Below, piece after piece: positions 1-10,535 of a stretch of DNA of 64,000 nucleotides. Source of the stretch: Methylobacillus flagellatus (GTDB taxonomy: Bacteria; Pseudomonadota; Gammaproteobacteria; Burkholderiales; Methylophilaceae); assembly GCF_005502435.1 (NCBI RefSeq), contig NZ_SCOU01000002.1, positions 186,001-250,000 on the forward strand. Direction: 5' to 3'. Within the stretch, counting starts at the first letter, position 1. Each line of letters starts with the position of its first letter. A model generated the notes under the pieces. The model searched no databases and had not been told where the DNA came from. It saw only the letters and a list, made by a program, of their open reading frames with translations. Made by a program: the position numbers and the translations under genes.

Positions 1-149
1 CGCCAAACAGAAAGGAAGCTTATTGAAGATGCAAACCAAAAAGACCGCACGTCCGTGGATGCTGGGCCATTAGGCCGCCATTGCACGGCGTTGATCGCCA
101 CGCTCGCTTAGCAACACGCGCTACCCCTTTTTTTACCAGGAGAAATCTG
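1..149. other. Leader upstream of urtA, no gene seen
   Basis: This stretch precedes the urtA start and contains no convincing gene. An in-frame extension of urtA to an ATG at 81 is open, but it has no ribosome binding site and would put a non-signal tail before the export signal, so I treat it as untranslated. I see no sigma-54 (TGGCAC-N5-TTGC) or obvious sigma-70 promoter here; the urt promoter probably lies left of the window. Confidence 0.5.
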
Positions 150-1394
150 ATGACATACTTTAACCGACGTCGATTCATGACTGGCATGGGCGCCCTGGTG
201 GGCGCACTGCTGACAGCCGGGATCATGAGCGCGCCTTCCATGGCCGCTGATTTTCCGACTGCCAAGGTCAATACCACCAAACTGGCCGTGACGGACAAGA
301 CCGTCAAGGTCGGCATCCTGCACTCGGCCACCGGCACCATGGCCATCAGTGAAACCGGTTCCATCCAGGCCGAGAAGCTGGCCATCGCCCAGATCAACGC
401 CATGGGCGGTGTGCTGGGTCGCAAGATCGAAGTGATCCAGGAAGATGGCGCCAGTGACTGGCCTACCTTTGCGGAAAAATCCAAGAAGCTGCTGGTGAAC
501 GACAAGGTGGCCACCGTGTTCGGCTGCTGGACTTCGGCTTCACGCAAGGCGGCACTGCCGGTGTTCGAAAAGGAAAACGGTCTGCTGTTCTACCCGACCT
601 TCTATGAAGGCCTGGAGCAATCCAAGAACGTGTTCTACACCGGCCAGGAAGCCACCCAGCAGATCCTTGCTGGTCTGGACTGGATCGCCAAGGAAAAGAA
701 AGCCAAAACCTTCTACCTGATCGGTTCTGACTACATCTGGCCACGCACCTCCATGAAGATCGCCCGTAAACACATCGAGCAGCATCTGGGTGGCAAGGTG
801 GTGGGTGAAGAGTACATCGCACTGGGTGACACGCAGTTCGGTTCCGTCATCAACAAGATCAAGCTGAAGAAGCCGGACATCATCTACGCGGCTGTGGTGG
901 GTGGCAGTAACGTGGCCTGGTTCAAGCAGTTGAACGCCGCTGGTTTGAACTCCAGCAAGCAGACCATGCTGACCATCTCGGTGACCGAGGACGAAGTGCT
1001 GGGTATCGGTGGTGAGAACCTGGCTGGCTTCTACTCGGCGATGAAGTACTTCCAGAGCCAGAAGAACCCAAGCAACGAGAAGTTCGTTGCCGAGTTCAAG
1101 AAGATGTGGGGTCCTAAATCCGTGATCGGTGACGTGACTCAAGCCGCTTACCTGGGCCCATGGCTGTGGAAAGCTGCAGTAGAACGTGCCGGTAGCTTCG
1201 ATGTGGACAAGGTGGCGGCTGCGTTGCCTGGCTATGAGTTCAAGGATGCGCCAGAAGGCTACGTCAAGGTCGATGCCAACCATCACCTGTGGAGCAAGCT
1301 GCGTATCGGCAAGTGGCGTACCGATGGTCAGGCGGACGTGGTATTCGAGTCCGAGCTGATCGCACCGGATCCGTTCCCTAAGGGCTATCAATAA
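150..1394 (+). CDS. urtA: Urea ABC transporter substrate-binding protein UrtA
   Basis: This periplasmic binding protein captures urea for the UrtBCDE importer. The product is 414 residues when started at ATG 150, which has AGGAGA at 138-143 and begins exactly at the export signal; an upstream in-frame ATG at 81 lacks a ribosome binding site. The N-terminus carries a twin-arginine-like signal (NRRRFMTG at residues 5-12, hydrophobic stretch, likely cleavage after SMAA), suggesting Tat export. The rest matches the type I periplasmic binding fold of the amide/urea branch (GILHSATGTMAISE near residue 55, YPTFYEG near 150). It heads urtABCDE, 241 bp before urtB, with a strong hairpin in that gap. 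Identification rests on sequence recognition and gene order. Confidence 0.95.
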   Translation: MTYFNRRRFMTGMGALVGALLTAGIMSAPSMAADFPTAKVNTTKLAVTDKTVKVGILHSATGTMAISETGSIQAEKLAIAQINAMGGVLGRKIEVIQEDGASDWPTFAEKSKKLLVNDKVATVFGCWTSASRKAALPVFEKENGLLFYPTFYEGLEQSKNVFYTGQEATQQILAGLDWIAKEKKAKTFYLIGSDYIWPRTSMKIARKHIEQHLGGKVVGEEYIALGDTQFGSVINKIKLKKPDIIYAAVVGGSNVAWFKQLNAAGLNSSKQTMLTISVTEDEVLGIGGENLAGFYSAMKYFQSQKNPSNEKFVAEFKKMWGPKSVIGDVTQAAYLGPWLWKAAVERAGSFDVDKVAAALPGYEFKDAPEGYVKVDANHHLWSKLRIGKWRTDGQADVVFESELIAPDPFPKGYQ

Positions 1395-1497
1395 CAGCCA
1401 TCGTATCAAGCAAGGCGTTAGAAGCAAGATGTTAGAAGTGAGCGCAGCGCTATCAGTCACAACCTGAGGAATGGATAGCGTACACCAACCAGGCCTG

Positions 1498-1521
1498 ACG
1501 GCAACCCGCAAGGGTTGCCGT
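1498..1521 (+). promoter_or_regulatory. 10-bp perfect hairpin with GCAA tetraloop between urtA and urtB
   Basis: The arms 1498-1507 and 1512-1521 are perfectly complementary and enclose a GNRA-type loop GCAA. No T-run follows, so it is not a standard intrinsic terminator. It sits about 100 nt after the urtA stop. A 3'-end stabilising or partially attenuating structure that lets urtA be made in excess over the membrane genes is the likely role; that is inference. Confidence 0.6.
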
Positions 1522-1635
1522 GTAGTGCCAACCAGATACACCACTGAACGTACTACTAATCATGGCTACAAGCGCGAGTTTGTATGCGCAAGCGGGTTCC
1601 CATAGTTAACGCAAGAGTCAAATGCAAGGGGTCGG

Positions 1636-2556
1636 ATGATGTTCGATTATTCAATGGCAGAAATAGGCAATATCGTGGTGATGCAAGGGTTTTCCGGCAT
1701 CAGCCTGTTCAGTGTCCTGCTGCTGATGGCACTCGGTCTGGCTGTCATCTTCGGCCAGATGGGCGTCATCAATATGGCCCACGGTGAATTCATGGCGCTG
1801 GGCGCCTACACCACGGTACTGTTCTCGCAAGTGGCGGTGAGCTATGACATCGTCAGCTACTACTTCATCTTCGCCATTGTGGCGGCCTTTATCATCGCCT
1901 TCATTGTCGGCTATCTGGTCGAATACGGCCTGATCCGGCATCTGTATAAACGTCCACTGGACACGCTGCTCGCTACCTGGGGCTTGAGCCTCATCATGCA
2001 GCAGGCGTTCCGTTCCATCTTCGGGGCCAAGGAAGTCAGCGCCACGCTGCCGGACTGGTTGCTGGGTTCGTTCCAGCCTACGCCCGATATCGACATCCCC
2101 ATCAACGGGGTGTTCGTGCTGGTACTGGCCGCGGTGGTCACGGCCGGTGTGTACATCTTCATGTTCCGCTCACGCTGGGGCCTGCGCATGCGCGCCACGG
2201 TGCAAAACCGCATCATGGCCGGTGCCGTGGGCATCAACACCAAGAAGGTGGATCGGGTGACTTTCGCACTCGGTTGCGGCATTGCCGGTGTGGCAGGTGC
2301 AGCGTTCACCACCATCGCTTCTACCGGGCCGACCACCGGTTCGCTGTATATCGTGGACAGCTTCATGGTGGTGGTGTTCGGTGGCGCCGCCAGCCTGTTG
2401 GGTACCATCGCGTCTGCCTTCGGCATCGCCCAGGCGCAATCGATCCTCCAGTTCTTCATGACCAGTTCCATGGGCAAGGTCGCCACACTGATGGTGATCG
2501 TCGGCATCCTGATGATGCGCCCTGAAGGCCTGTTCGCATCCAAGCTTCGCAAATAA
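1636..2556 (+). CDS. urtB: Urea ABC transporter permease UrtB
   Basis: This is an inner-membrane permease of the branched-chain amino acid (LivH) class and forms the urea channel with UrtC. The product is 306 residues and mostly hydrophobic. The family motif around GQMGVINMAHGEF (residues 35-47) and the conserved GLRMRA segment before the last helices are present. Many UrtB proteins carry a long N-terminal periplasmic extension; this one does not and resembles the short LivH-like form. Two ATGs (1636 and 1639) follow an AAGGGG-type ribosome binding site. urtC begins 11 bp downstream after its own AAGGAG. Confidence 0.93.
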   Translation: MMFDYSMAEIGNIVVMQGFSGISLFSVLLLMALGLAVIFGQMGVINMAHGEFMALGAYTTVLFSQVAVSYDIVSYYFIFAIVAAFIIAFIVGYLVEYGLIRHLYKRPLDTLLATWGLSLIMQQAFRSIFGAKEVSATLPDWLLGSFQPTPDIDIPINGVFVLVLAAVVTAGVYIFMFRSRWGLRMRATVQNRIMAGAVGINTKKVDRVTFALGCGIAGVAGAAFTTIASTGPTTGSLYIVDSFMVVVFGGAASLLGTIASAFGIAQAQSILQFFMTSSMGKVATLMVIVGILMMRPEGLFASKLRK

Positions 2557-2567
2557 GGAGAGATCAT

Positions 2568-3719
2568 ATGACTGGAACCATGAGCAAGATTCTGGGCGGC
2601 AGGGAGGGCGCCATCGGCCTGGCCGTGCTGGCCCTGCTGATCCTGGTGATACTCCCCTTGTCGCTGGACCTGTTCCGGCTGGGGCTGGTAGGCAAGTACA
2701 CCACCTATGCCTTCGTGGCGGTCAGTCTGGTGTTGTTGTGGGGCAATGGCGGTATCCTCAGCCTGGGGCAGGGCATTTTCTTCGGCCTGGGGGGTTACCT
2801 GATGGCGATGTTCCTCAAGCTGGAAGCCTCGGACCCGATTAGCACCAAGATCCAGACCACGCCCGGCATCCCGGACTTCATGGACTGGAACCAGTTGACC
2901 GAGATCCCGCTGTTCTGGGAGCCGTTCAACAGCCTGCCGCTGACCATCCTGGCCATCCTCACCATCCCGGCGCTGTTCGCCTACATCATCGGCTTTGCCA
3001 TGTTCAAACGGCGTGTGGGCGGCGTGTATTTCGCCATCATCACGCAGGCCATCGCGCTGATCCTGAGCATCCTCATCGTCGGTCAGCAGGGCTATACCGG
3101 TGGCGTCAACGGCATCACCGACCTCAAGACCATGCTGGGCTGGGACATCCGTAACGACGGCGCCAAGTACGTGCTCTATTACGTCAACGCCTTGCTGCTG
3201 ATCGGCAGCATCCTGCTGTCGCGCTACATCCTGTCCAGCAAGTTCGGCATGCTGCTGCTGGCCATGCGCGACAAAGAGGAGCGCGTGCGCTTCTCCGGTT
3301 ATGACGTGTCCAACTTCAAGATCTTCATCTTCTGTGTGTCGGCGCTGATCTCGGCGGTGGGTGGCGCGATGTTCACGCTGCAGGTGGGCTTCATGTCGCC
3401 GTCCTTCGTGGGCATCGTGCCTTCCATCGAAATGGTGATCTTCGCCGCGGTGGGCGGGCGCATGTCGCTGATCGGTGCGGTGTACGGCACCTTGCTGGTC
3501 AACTTCGGCAAGACCATGTTCTCGGAAACCTACCCGGAACTGTGGCTGTTCCTGATGGGCGGCCTGTTCATCGCCGTGGTGATGTTCTTCCCTAACGGCC
3601 TGGCCGGTGTGTGGGACAAGTACGCCAAACGGGTGGGCTTCATCCGCCGCATCATGGAAGGCAAGGGCAAGGCAGACAAAACCAGTGCTGACAGCAATAC
3701 ACAGGGAGCAAAAGCATGA
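2568..3719 (+). CDS. urtC: Urea ABC transporter permease UrtC
   Basis: This is the LivM-type inner-membrane permease, partner of UrtB. The product is 383 residues with about ten predicted hydrophobic segments. The motif GNGGILSLGQGIFFGLGGY (from residue 60) and the EERVRFSGYDV cytoplasmic segment are typical of the family. A charged, Lys-rich C-terminal tail follows the last helix. The ATG at 2568 is preceded by AAGGAGA. The stop codon overlaps the urtD start (ATGA-type), indicating translational coupling to the first ATPase. Confidence 0.93.
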   Translation: MTGTMSKILGGREGAIGLAVLALLILVILPLSLDLFRLGLVGKYTTYAFVAVSLVLLWGNGGILSLGQGIFFGLGGYLMAMFLKLEASDPISTKIQTTPGIPDFMDWNQLTEIPLFWEPFNSLPLTILAILTIPALFAYIIGFAMFKRRVGGVYFAIITQAIALILSILIVGQQGYTGGVNGITDLKTMLGWDIRNDGAKYVLYYVNALLLIGSILLSRYILSSKFGMLLLAMRDKEERVRFSGYDVSNFKIFIFCVSALISAVGGAMFTLQVGFMSPSFVGIVPSIEMVIFAAVGGRMSLIGAVYGTLLVNFGKTMFSETYPELWLFLMGGLFIAVVMFFPNGLAGVWDKYAKRVGFIRRIMEGKGKADKTSADSNTQGAKA

Positions 3720-4459
3720 GCATCACCGACTTTGTGCTGGCAGTGGAAGACCTCACCGTCTCGTTCGATGGCTTCAAGGCGGTCGACAAGTTGACCATGT
3801 ATATCGACAAGAACGAGCTGCGCGTGGTGATCGGGCCTAACGGTGCTGGCAAGACCACAGTGCTGGACCTGATCTGCGGCAAGACCAAGTCCACCTCGGG
3901 CTCGATCAAGTTCAAGAATCAGGAGCTGACCAAACTTTCCGAGCACGAGATCGTGCGGGCCGGCGTGGGGCGCAAGTTCCAGACGCCGTCCATCTACGAG
4001 AACCTCAGCGTGTATCAGAACCTGGAAGTGTCCTACCCCAAGGGGCGTGGCGTGTTCGGCAGCCTGTTCTTCAAGCAGACCGCAGAAGTGGAGAACCGGG
4101 TGCGCGAAGTGGCCGCCGAGATCCTGCTCAGCGACGCCCTGGACATGGAAGCTGCTTTGCTCAGTCACGGCCAGAAACAATGGCTGGAGATCGGCATGCT
4201 GCTGATGCAGGACCCGGAGCTTTTGATGCTGGACGAACCGGTGGCCGGCATGAGCGCCAAGGAGCGCGACCAGACCGCCGACCTGCTCAACCGCATCTGC
4301 AAGAACCGCTCGGTGATCGTGATCGAACACGACATGGAGTTCGTCAAGAAGATTGCCCACAAGGTGACCGTGCTGCATCAAGGCAAGATTCTTGCTGAAG
4401 GTCCCATGGACAAGGTGCAGGCGAACGAGAAGGTCATCGAAGTCTATCTGGGTCACTGA
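3716..4459 (+). CDS. urtD: Urea ABC transporter ATPase UrtD
   Basis: This cytoplasmic ATPase (LivG-like) powers urea import with UrtE. The product is 247 residues. Walker A GPNGAGKTT lies at residues 40-48, the signature motif is LSHGQ at 149-153 (His instead of the first Gly of LSGGQ, a common variant in UrtD), Walker B ends in LLMLDEP near 169-175, and an IEHDM switch His follows. It overlaps urtC by 4 bp and lies 12 bp before urtE. Confidence 0.95.
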   Translation: MSITDFVLAVEDLTVSFDGFKAVDKLTMYIDKNELRVVIGPNGAGKTTVLDLICGKTKSTSGSIKFKNQELTKLSEHEIVRAGVGRKFQTPSIYENLSVYQNLEVSYPKGRGVFGSLFFKQTAEVENRVREVAAEILLSDALDMEAALLSHGQKQWLEIGMLLMQDPELLMLDEPVAGMSAKERDQTADLLNRICKNRSVIVIEHDMEFVKKIAHKVTVLHQGKILAEGPMDKVQANEKVIEVYLGH

Positions 4460-4471
4460 GAGGGTCATCAC

Positions 4472-5161
4472 ATGTTTGAAATCGAAAACCTGAACGTCAG
4501 CTATGGCCAGAGCCGCGTGATCCACGGCCTCAGCTTCAAGGCGAACAAGAACGAAACGCTGGCCATCATGGGCCGTAATGGCATGGGCAAGACCACCTTG
4601 TTCAAATCCCTGATGGGCATCCTGCCCAGTACCAGCAGCAAGACGGTGGTGGATGGCGTGGATCTGAATGGTGCCGACAGCTATCAGCGTGTGGCCAGCG
4701 GGCTTGCCTATGTGCCGCAGGGCCGCATGATCTTCCCCAACATGACGGTGCAGGAGAACATCGAGACCGGGCTGGAGAAATCCAAATCACGCGAGATCCC
4801 GGAAGAGATCTTCGCCCTGTTCCCGGTGCTGCACGAGATGCGCCACCGCAAGGGCGGCAACCTGTCCGGCGGTCAGCAGCAACAACTGGCCATCGCACGC
4901 GCGCTGGTCACCAACCCCAAGGTGCTGCTGCTGGACGAGCCTACCGAGGGCATACAGCCGTCCATCATCAAGGACATCGCCAAGGTGCTCAACGAGATCC
5001 GCAAGATGCGCGAGATCACCATCATCGTGTCGGAGCAGGTGCTGAGCTTCACCATGGACATCGCCGACCGCATCATCGTCATCGACAAGGGCACCTTCAT
5101 CCACGAAGACCTGCGCGACAACGTGGACGCCGCCAAGATCAAGGGCTATCTGTCTGTTTAA
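4472..5161 (+). CDS. urtE: Urea ABC transporter ATPase UrtE
   Basis: This is the second ATPase (LivF-like) of the urea importer. The product is 229 residues, with Walker A GRNGMGKTT at residues 34-42, a canonical LSGGQQQQ signature near 133 and LLLDEPTEGIQPS as Walker B. The GTG of the urease accessory gene ureD lies 17 bp downstream, so importer and urease are probably co-transcribed: imported urea meets urease without a regulatory break. Confidence 0.95.
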   Translation: MFEIENLNVSYGQSRVIHGLSFKANKNETLAIMGRNGMGKTTLFKSLMGILPSTSSKTVVDGVDLNGADSYQRVASGLAYVPQGRMIFPNMTVQENIETGLEKSKSREIPEEIFALFPVLHEMRHRKGGNLSGGQQQQLAIARALVTNPKVLLLDEPTEGIQPSIIKDIAKVLNEIRKMREITIIVSEQVLSFTMDIADRIIVIDKGTFIHEDLRDNVDAAKIKGYLSV

Positions 5162-5178
5162 GTATTTATGACATTAGC

Positions 5179-6039
5179 GTGGGTTGGATGCGCATGACAT
5201 CAGCGCAGGCCACGACGCCCGGCGGCTGGCAGGCAGAACTCAAGCTGCAGTTCGAGCAGCGCATGGGCCGCAGCCTGCTGGCCAGACGCGCGCATCGCGG
5301 CCCGCTGGTGGTGCAAAAGCCGCTCTATCCGGAAGGCGATGCCGTCTGTCACGCCATCATCGTGCACCCGCCAGGCGGTGTGGTGGGCGGTGATCAGCTC
5401 AGTCTGCAAGTGCAGCTGGCTAGCTCTGCGCATGCACTGCTGACCACGCCCGGTGCAGGCAAGTGGTACAAATCCGGAGGGCGTCTTGCCAGTCAGTCCC
5501 TGCAGTTCGAGGTGGCGGATGGCGCGGTGCTGGAATGGCTGCCACAGGAGAACATCCTGTTCGATGGCGCTGAAGTTGCTTGGAGTAGCCGTATACAACT
5601 CAGCACCACCGCGGTGTACGCAGGGTGGGACATCCTCTGTTTCGGACGTCAGGCCAGTGGCGAGCACTGGCAACGCGGTGTGCTCGGCCAGCGCCTGACC
5701 CTGCAGCGCGAAGACAGGCTGTTGTGGCAGGAACGCAGTCAGTTACAGCCGGATTCGCTGTGCATGCAGTCGGTGGCCGGTTTGCGTGGCTGCCCGGTGG
5801 TGGGCAATTTTGTGGTGGCGGCCGGTGCCGTGCCCGCTGCATTGATCGATACCTGCCGCGAGATCGTGCCCGATGCGGGTGCATGGCATGGCATCAGCGT
5901 GGTGCAGAACGTGCTGGCGGTGCGCTACCTGGGACACTCTGCGAGCGAGGCACGCCGTTATTTTGAAGCGCTGCGTCAGGTGCTGCGCCCCTGGTATGCA
6001 GCACGCGCCGCTTTGGCGCCACGCGTATGGAACACCTGA
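5179..6039 (+). CDS. ureD: Urease accessory protein UreD
   Basis: UreD (UreH) is the scaffold that binds apo-urease and recruits UreF and UreG for nickel insertion. The product is up to 286 residues. Family hallmarks are the [23 protein letters not shown] segment near residue 50-75, [13 protein letters not shown] near 90, and [13 protein letters not shown] near 120. The start is ambiguous between GTG 5179, ATG 5188 and ATG 5194, none with a strong ribosome binding site; coupling to urtE is likely. Placement before ureA is the usual proteobacterial order. Confidence 0.92.
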   Translation: MGWMRMTSAQATTPGGWQAELKLQFEQRMGRSLLARRAHRGPLVVQKPLYPEGDAVCHAIIVHPPGGVVGGDQLSLQVQLASSAHALLTTPGAGKWYKSGGRLASQSLQFEVADGAVLEWLPQENILFDGAEVAWSSRIQLSTTAVYAGWDILCFGRQASGEHWQRGVLGQRLTLQREDRLLWQERSQLQPDSLCMQSVAGLRGCPVVGNFVVAAGAVPAALIDTCREIVPDAGAWHGISVVQNVLAVRYLGHSASEARRYFEALRQVLRPWYAARAALAPRVWNT

Positions 6040-6067
6040 ATCAGCATCAAGGAGCACAAGACGGTTT

Positions 6068-6370
6068 ATGGAACTCACCCCACGTGAAAAAGACAAGCTG
6101 CTGCTGTTCACAGCCGCCTTGCTGGCAGAGCGCAGGCGTGCACGCGGCCTCAAGCTGAACTACCCGGAAGCGGTGGCTTATATCTCGGCGGCCATCATGG
6201 AAGGCGCCCGTGACGGGCGCAGCGTGGCTGAGCTGATGGGCGATGGCGCGACCCTGCTGACACGTGAAGACGTGATGAGCGGCGTGGCCGAGATGATCCC
6301 CGAGATCCAGGTGGAAGCCACCTTCCCGGACGGCACCAAGCTGGTGACCGTGCACAACCCTATCGTGTAA
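6068..6370 (+). CDS. ureA: Urease subunit gamma
   Basis: This is the small structural subunit of nickel urease, which hydrolyses urea to ammonia and carbamate. The 100-residue product has the standard length and begins [14 protein letters not shown]; it ends in the family motif TVHNPIV. The ATG at 6068 is chosen because it gives the conserved N-terminus; AAGGAG lies about 13 nt upstream. An open frame extends back into ureD but is not homologous. ureB follows after 9 bp. Confidence 0.96.
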   Translation: MELTPREKDKLLLFTAALLAERRRARGLKLNYPEAVAYISAAIMEGARDGRSVAELMGDGATLLTREDVMSGVAEMIPEIQVEATFPDGTKLVTVHNPIV

Positions 6371-6379
6371 GGAGGCCGC

Positions 6380-6724
6380 ATGACGTCAGCCCATACTGCC
6401 AGTACCACGACAAACATCACCCCGGGCGAACTGCAGGCCGCACCGGGCGAGATCGAACTCAATGCCGGGCGCGCCACCGTGACGCTGGCCGTGGCCAACA
6501 CCGGCGACCGGCCTATCCAGGTCGGCTCGCATTACCATTTTTTCGAGACCAACGACGCGCTGGCGTTCGATCGTGCACTGGCTTATGGCTTCCGGCTGGA
6601 TATCGCTGCCGGCACTGCCGTGCGCTTCGAGCCCGGCCAGACCCGCACCGTGCAACTGGTGGCGCTGGCTGGTGCCCGCAAGGTGTATGGCTTTGCCGGT
6701 CGGGTCATGGGAGCACTCGAATGA
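6380..6724 (+). CDS. ureB: Urease subunit beta
   Basis: This is the beta structural subunit of urease. The product is 114 residues with the conserved core [20 protein letters not shown] (residues 46-65), [17 protein letters not shown] and [10 protein letters not shown] near the C-terminus. The first 12 residues are Ser/Thr-rich and poorly conserved. AAGGAGG sits just upstream of ATG 6380. It is separate from ureA, as in most proteobacteria, and 85 bp precede ureC. Confidence 0.96.
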   Translation: MTSAHTASTTTNITPGELQAAPGEIELNAGRATVTLAVANTGDRPIQVGSHYHFFETNDALAFDRALAYGFRLDIAAGTAVRFEPGQTRTVQLVALAGARKVYGFAGRVMGALE

Positions 6725-6809
6725 GTGCGGCAGGGTTGAGCAGCGGTCAAATGAGCGGTGTAGAAGCAGGTAGTGATCGAGTGAAGTTCGCAAGTGGTGG
6801 AGTACGTTT

Positions 6810-8516
<1,707 letters not shown>

Positions 8517-8567
8517 GTGCTGGATTAAATAGCCTGTTGACCAAACGCTGGATTAAGCAAAAACGCG

Positions 8568-9065
8568 ATGATTCACCTGATTGAAGTGCTCCCCGCTGGC
8601 AGTGCGTCACGCATCGACGATGCGGTGGCGCTGCCGTTCGACCTGCGCCAGAAGAGCCGCTTGCGCCTGACGCTGCGCTCGGGGCGCGAAGCTGCATTGT
8701 TTGTCGCGCGTGGCACCATCCTGCGTGGTGGTGACCTGCTGCGTGCCGAAGACGGGATGATCGTGGAAGTGCAGGCGGCCCCGCAGGCGGTCATGGATGT
8801 GTATGCCGATAGCGCACAGGCGCTGACCTGTGCTGCCTATCACCTCGGTAACCGCCATGTGCCACTGCAGGTCGGCCCGGACTGGCTGCGGCTGGAGCAG
8901 GACCATGTGCTCAAGGACATGCTGCATGGGCTGGGCGTCCGGGTGCGCGACTGGCAGGCGCCGTTCGAACCCGAAGCCGGTGCCTATGGCGGTGGCCATC
9001 GCCATCACGGCGATGAGGAAGCCCCCCGCCTGCGGCCGATATTGCGATTGAAAAAGCCGGCATGA
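8568..9065 (+). CDS. ureE: Urease accessory protein UreE (nickel metallochaperone)
   Basis: UreE delivers Ni2+ to the UreDFG-urease complex. The product is 165 residues: an N-terminal peptide-binding domain (LRQKSRLRLTLRSGREA near residue 30) and a C-terminal metal-binding domain with the conserved YHLGNRHVPLQV (residues 93-104). The C-terminal tail has only a short His cluster (GGHRHHGDEE near 140-150), far less than the His-rich tail of Klebsiella UreE. It overlaps ureF by 4 bp. Confidence 0.94.
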   Translation: MIHLIEVLPAGSASRIDDAVALPFDLRQKSRLRLTLRSGREAALFVARGTILRGGDLLRAEDGMIVEVQAAPQAVMDVYADSAQALTCAAYHLGNRHVPLQVGPDWLRLEQDHVLKDMLHGLGVRVRDWQAPFEPEAGAYGGGHRHHGDEEAPRLRPILRLKKPA

Positions 9066-9778
9066 GTGCCGCCCACATCAAGGCTGTGCCTGCCATCGGC
9101 TCCCCGCTGGCGCTGACACGCCTGTTGCAGCTGGCCAGCCCCATGCTGCCAGTTGGGGCGTATAGCTATTCGCAAGGTCTGGAGTGGGCCATCGAGTGTG
9201 GCGATGTGCATGACCTGGCCAGTGCGCAAACCTGGATAGGCGATGTGCTGCACATCTATCAGGGCGGGTTCGAGCTGCCCGTGTTGCAGCGCTTGTATCA
9301 GGCCTGGCAGGCGGACGATATGCGTGCTTTACAGCACTGGGATGCCTATTTCCAGGCCGGGCGCGATACCGCCGAAGCGCACGCCGAGACCCGGCAGATG
9401 GGCTATTCGCTGGTGCGCCTGCTGCAAGGGCTGCAGACCCTGCCCGAGCCGGTGCTGGCGCGCTTCGAACAACTGGCTGAGCCTGCCTTCCCGACTATCT
9501 ACGCAGGCGTGGCTTATCACTGGCACATCCCGCTGGCGCAGGCCATGCAGGCCTATGCCTGGTCCTGGGTGGAGAACCAGGTCAGCGCGGCCATGAAGAC
9601 CGTGCCGCTGGGTCAGGTGGCTGGCCAAAAGATGCTGTTCGCGCTTGGCGCGGAATTGCCTGCGCTGGTGGCAACGGCCATGCAGCGCGATGATGACGGC
9701 ATCAGTAACTTCTGCCCGGCACTCAGCATCGCGGGCTGTCGCCACGAGACCCAGTACACGCGGCTGTTCCGCTCATGA
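9062..9778 (+). CDS. ureF: Urease accessory protein UreF
   Basis: UreF is the gatekeeper of the UreDFG activation complex and controls UreG GTPase coupling. The product is 238 residues. The family motifs LQLASPMLPVGAYSYSQGLE (from residue 20) and the PLGQVAGQKMLF segment near 180 are present. The ATG overlaps the ureE stop (ATGA). Fifty-nine bp separate it from ureG. Confidence 0.94.
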   Translation: MSAAHIKAVPAIGSPLALTRLLQLASPMLPVGAYSYSQGLEWAIECGDVHDLASAQTWIGDVLHIYQGGFELPVLQRLYQAWQADDMRALQHWDAYFQAGRDTAEAHAETRQMGYSLVRLLQGLQTLPEPVLARFEQLAEPAFPTIYAGVAYHWHIPLAQAMQAYAWSWVENQVSAAMKTVPLGQVAGQKMLFALGAELPALVATAMQRDDDGISNFCPALSIAGCRHETQYTRLFRS

Positions 9779-9837
9779 GGCGGCAGCAATCAACGACCCA
9801 ATAAGCACCTTGTTGCAAACCAGAAAGTGACCTCATC

Positions 9838-10443
9838 ATGAAAGAACCTCTACGCGTAGGCATAGGCGGGCCGGTCGGCTCGGGCAAGACCGCGCTCACG
9901 CTGGCGCTGTGTAAACGGCTGCGCGATGTGTACAACATCGCCGTGGTCACCAATGACATCTACACCAAGGAAGACGCGGAATTTCTCACCCGCAATGAAG
10001 CGCTGGTGCCGGAGCGCATCATCGGGGTAGAGACGGGCGGTTGCCCGCACACCGCCATCCGCGAAGATGCCTCCATGAACCTGGAAGCGGTGGCGCAGCT
10101 CAGCAAACGCTTCGCTCCGCTGGATATCGTGTTCGTCGAGAGCGGCGGGGACAACCTGGCTGCCACCTTCAGCCCGGAGCTGTCCGACCTGACCATCTAC
10201 GTCATCGACGTGGCGGCAGGCGAGAAGATCCCGCGCAAGGGCGGGCCCGGCATCACCAAGTCCGACCTGCTGGTGATCAACAAGATCGACCTCGCCCCCA
10301 TGGTGGGCGCCTCGCTGGAAGTCATGGACCGCGACGCGCGGCGCATGCGTGGTGAGCGGCCGTTCCAGTTCAGCAACCTCAAGACTGGTCATGGCCTGGA
10401 AGCCATCGTCAGATTCATCGAAAAACAGGGCTTGATGCAGTGA
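9838..10443 (+). CDS. ureG: Urease accessory protein UreG (GTPase)
   Basis: UreG is a SIMIBI-class GTPase that drives nickel insertion into urease. The product is 201 residues with P-loop GGPVGSGKT at residues 10-18, the nickel-binding CPH motif in [13 protein letters not shown], the [15 protein letters not shown] stretch and the base-specificity NKID motif. All are canonical, so the protein should be active. The 3' end is followed by a 7-bp hairpin and then ureJ. Confidence 0.96.
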   Translation: MKEPLRVGIGGPVGSGKTALTLALCKRLRDVYNIAVVTNDIYTKEDAEFLTRNEALVPERIIGVETGGCPHTAIREDASMNLEAVAQLSKRFAPLDIVFVESGGDNLAATFSPELSDLTIYVIDVAAGEKIPRKGGPGITKSDLLVINKIDLAPMVGASLEVMDRDARRMRGERPFQFSNLKTGHGLEAIVRFIEKQGLMQ

Positions 10444-10461
10444 TGCCTACCGTTTCCGGCC

Positions 10462-10489
10462 CTGAGGCACATCCCCTTGCCCGCCTCAG
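10462..10489 (+). promoter_or_regulatory. Hairpin between ureG and ureJ
   Basis: The arms 10462-10468 and 10483-10489 (CTGAGGC/GCCTCAG) are perfectly complementary, with a 14-nt loop. There is no T-run. It could slow or mark the 3' end of the urease transcript, but no specific function is evident. Confidence 0.35.
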
Positions 10490-10535
10490 CACAGAACCAT
10501 CACTTAAAGCGTCGATACCGAAAGAAAGGTCCATC

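Noticed and set aside
81-149. Longer urtA reading frame from ATG 81
   Set aside because: No ribosome binding site, and the extension precedes a clear export signal that begins at residue 1 of the ATG 150 product.
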